Origin: Acanthamoeba lenticulata
Taxonomy: Eukaryota; Discosea; Longamoebia; Acanthamoebidae
Direction of reading: 5' to 3'
DNA length: 16,407 nt
NCBI GenBank assembly: GCA_002179805.1
Contig: NAVB01001815.1
Span: forward strand, 1-16,407
The number at the start of each line of letters is the position of its first letter. Position 1 is the first letter of the stretch. The notes under the pieces are model-generated. The model was not told the origin of the DNA, did not search any database, and saw only the letters and a list, made by a program, of their open reading frames with translations. Below, piece by piece: positions 16,357-16,407 of the stretch. A program made the position numbers and the translations under genes.

Positions 16357-16407
16357 ATTTTAAAAATATCTATATTCTTATTCTTTATTTAAATGTTCAA
16401 AGATCTT

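Noticed and set aside
1..16407. CRISPR arrays, insertion sequences, rRNA or viral genes
   Set aside because: No spaced direct repeats, transposase or integrase motifs, rRNA-like blocks or viral proteins were seen; the repeats present are microsatellites and coding repeats.

Overview
The window looks like nuclear DNA of a small-intron, GC-rich amoebozoan; Acanthamoeba is my best guess. Almost every gene is split by short GT-AG introns (mostly about 50-95 nt, one of 402 nt, one likely GC-AG). Genes are densely packed on both strands, coding DNA is rich in C/G at third positions, and poly(A) signals follow some stops. The families present (helicase-associated-domain protein, GATA factor, DH-PH RhoGEF, beta-NAC, mitochondrial-type EngB GTPase, omega/lambda-like GSTs, penta-EF-hand protein) are eukaryotic housekeeping and signalling families. 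The species call is inference. No bacterial operon, phage, transposon, rRNA or tRNA was recognised.

Layout, left to right: (1) 3' end of a class III CoA-transferase gene (+, 1-699). (2) An acidic, NLS-bearing nuclear protein with one helicase-associated domain (+, 1415-3028). (3) A small GATA-type zinc-finger factor (-, 4222-3312). (4) A DH-PH RhoGEF gene (-, 7459-4516) whose exon structure is readable throughout but which carries four in-frame stop codons, so it is probably a pseudogene. Its DH part lies in a CpG-poor, AT-rich tract. (5) A beta-NAC/BTF3 gene (+, 7936-8610) converging on (6) an EngB/YihA-type GTPase with an apparent mitochondrial presequence (-, 9974-8708). (7) Two neighbouring secreted-protein genes in the same direction: a Pro/Val repeat protein (+, 10501-11432) and an intronless Asn/Thr/Ser-rich protein (+, 12016-12807). 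(8) A small unrecognised gene (-, 13200-12883). (9) A tandem pair of GST genes, the first (13360-14232) broken by two frameshifting deletions and the second (14668-15601) intact. (10) The 3' part of a penta-EF-hand calcium-binding gene (-, 16309-15773) running off the right edge.

The genes do not form a pathway; this is ordinary eukaryotic gene order. The parts most worth a second look are the RhoGEF reading frame interrupted only by TGA/TAG codons that single C-to-T changes could produce, the patchwork identity between the two GST copies, and the two unrecognised secreted proteins. All intron borders were placed by eye from frame continuity and GT/AG signals.
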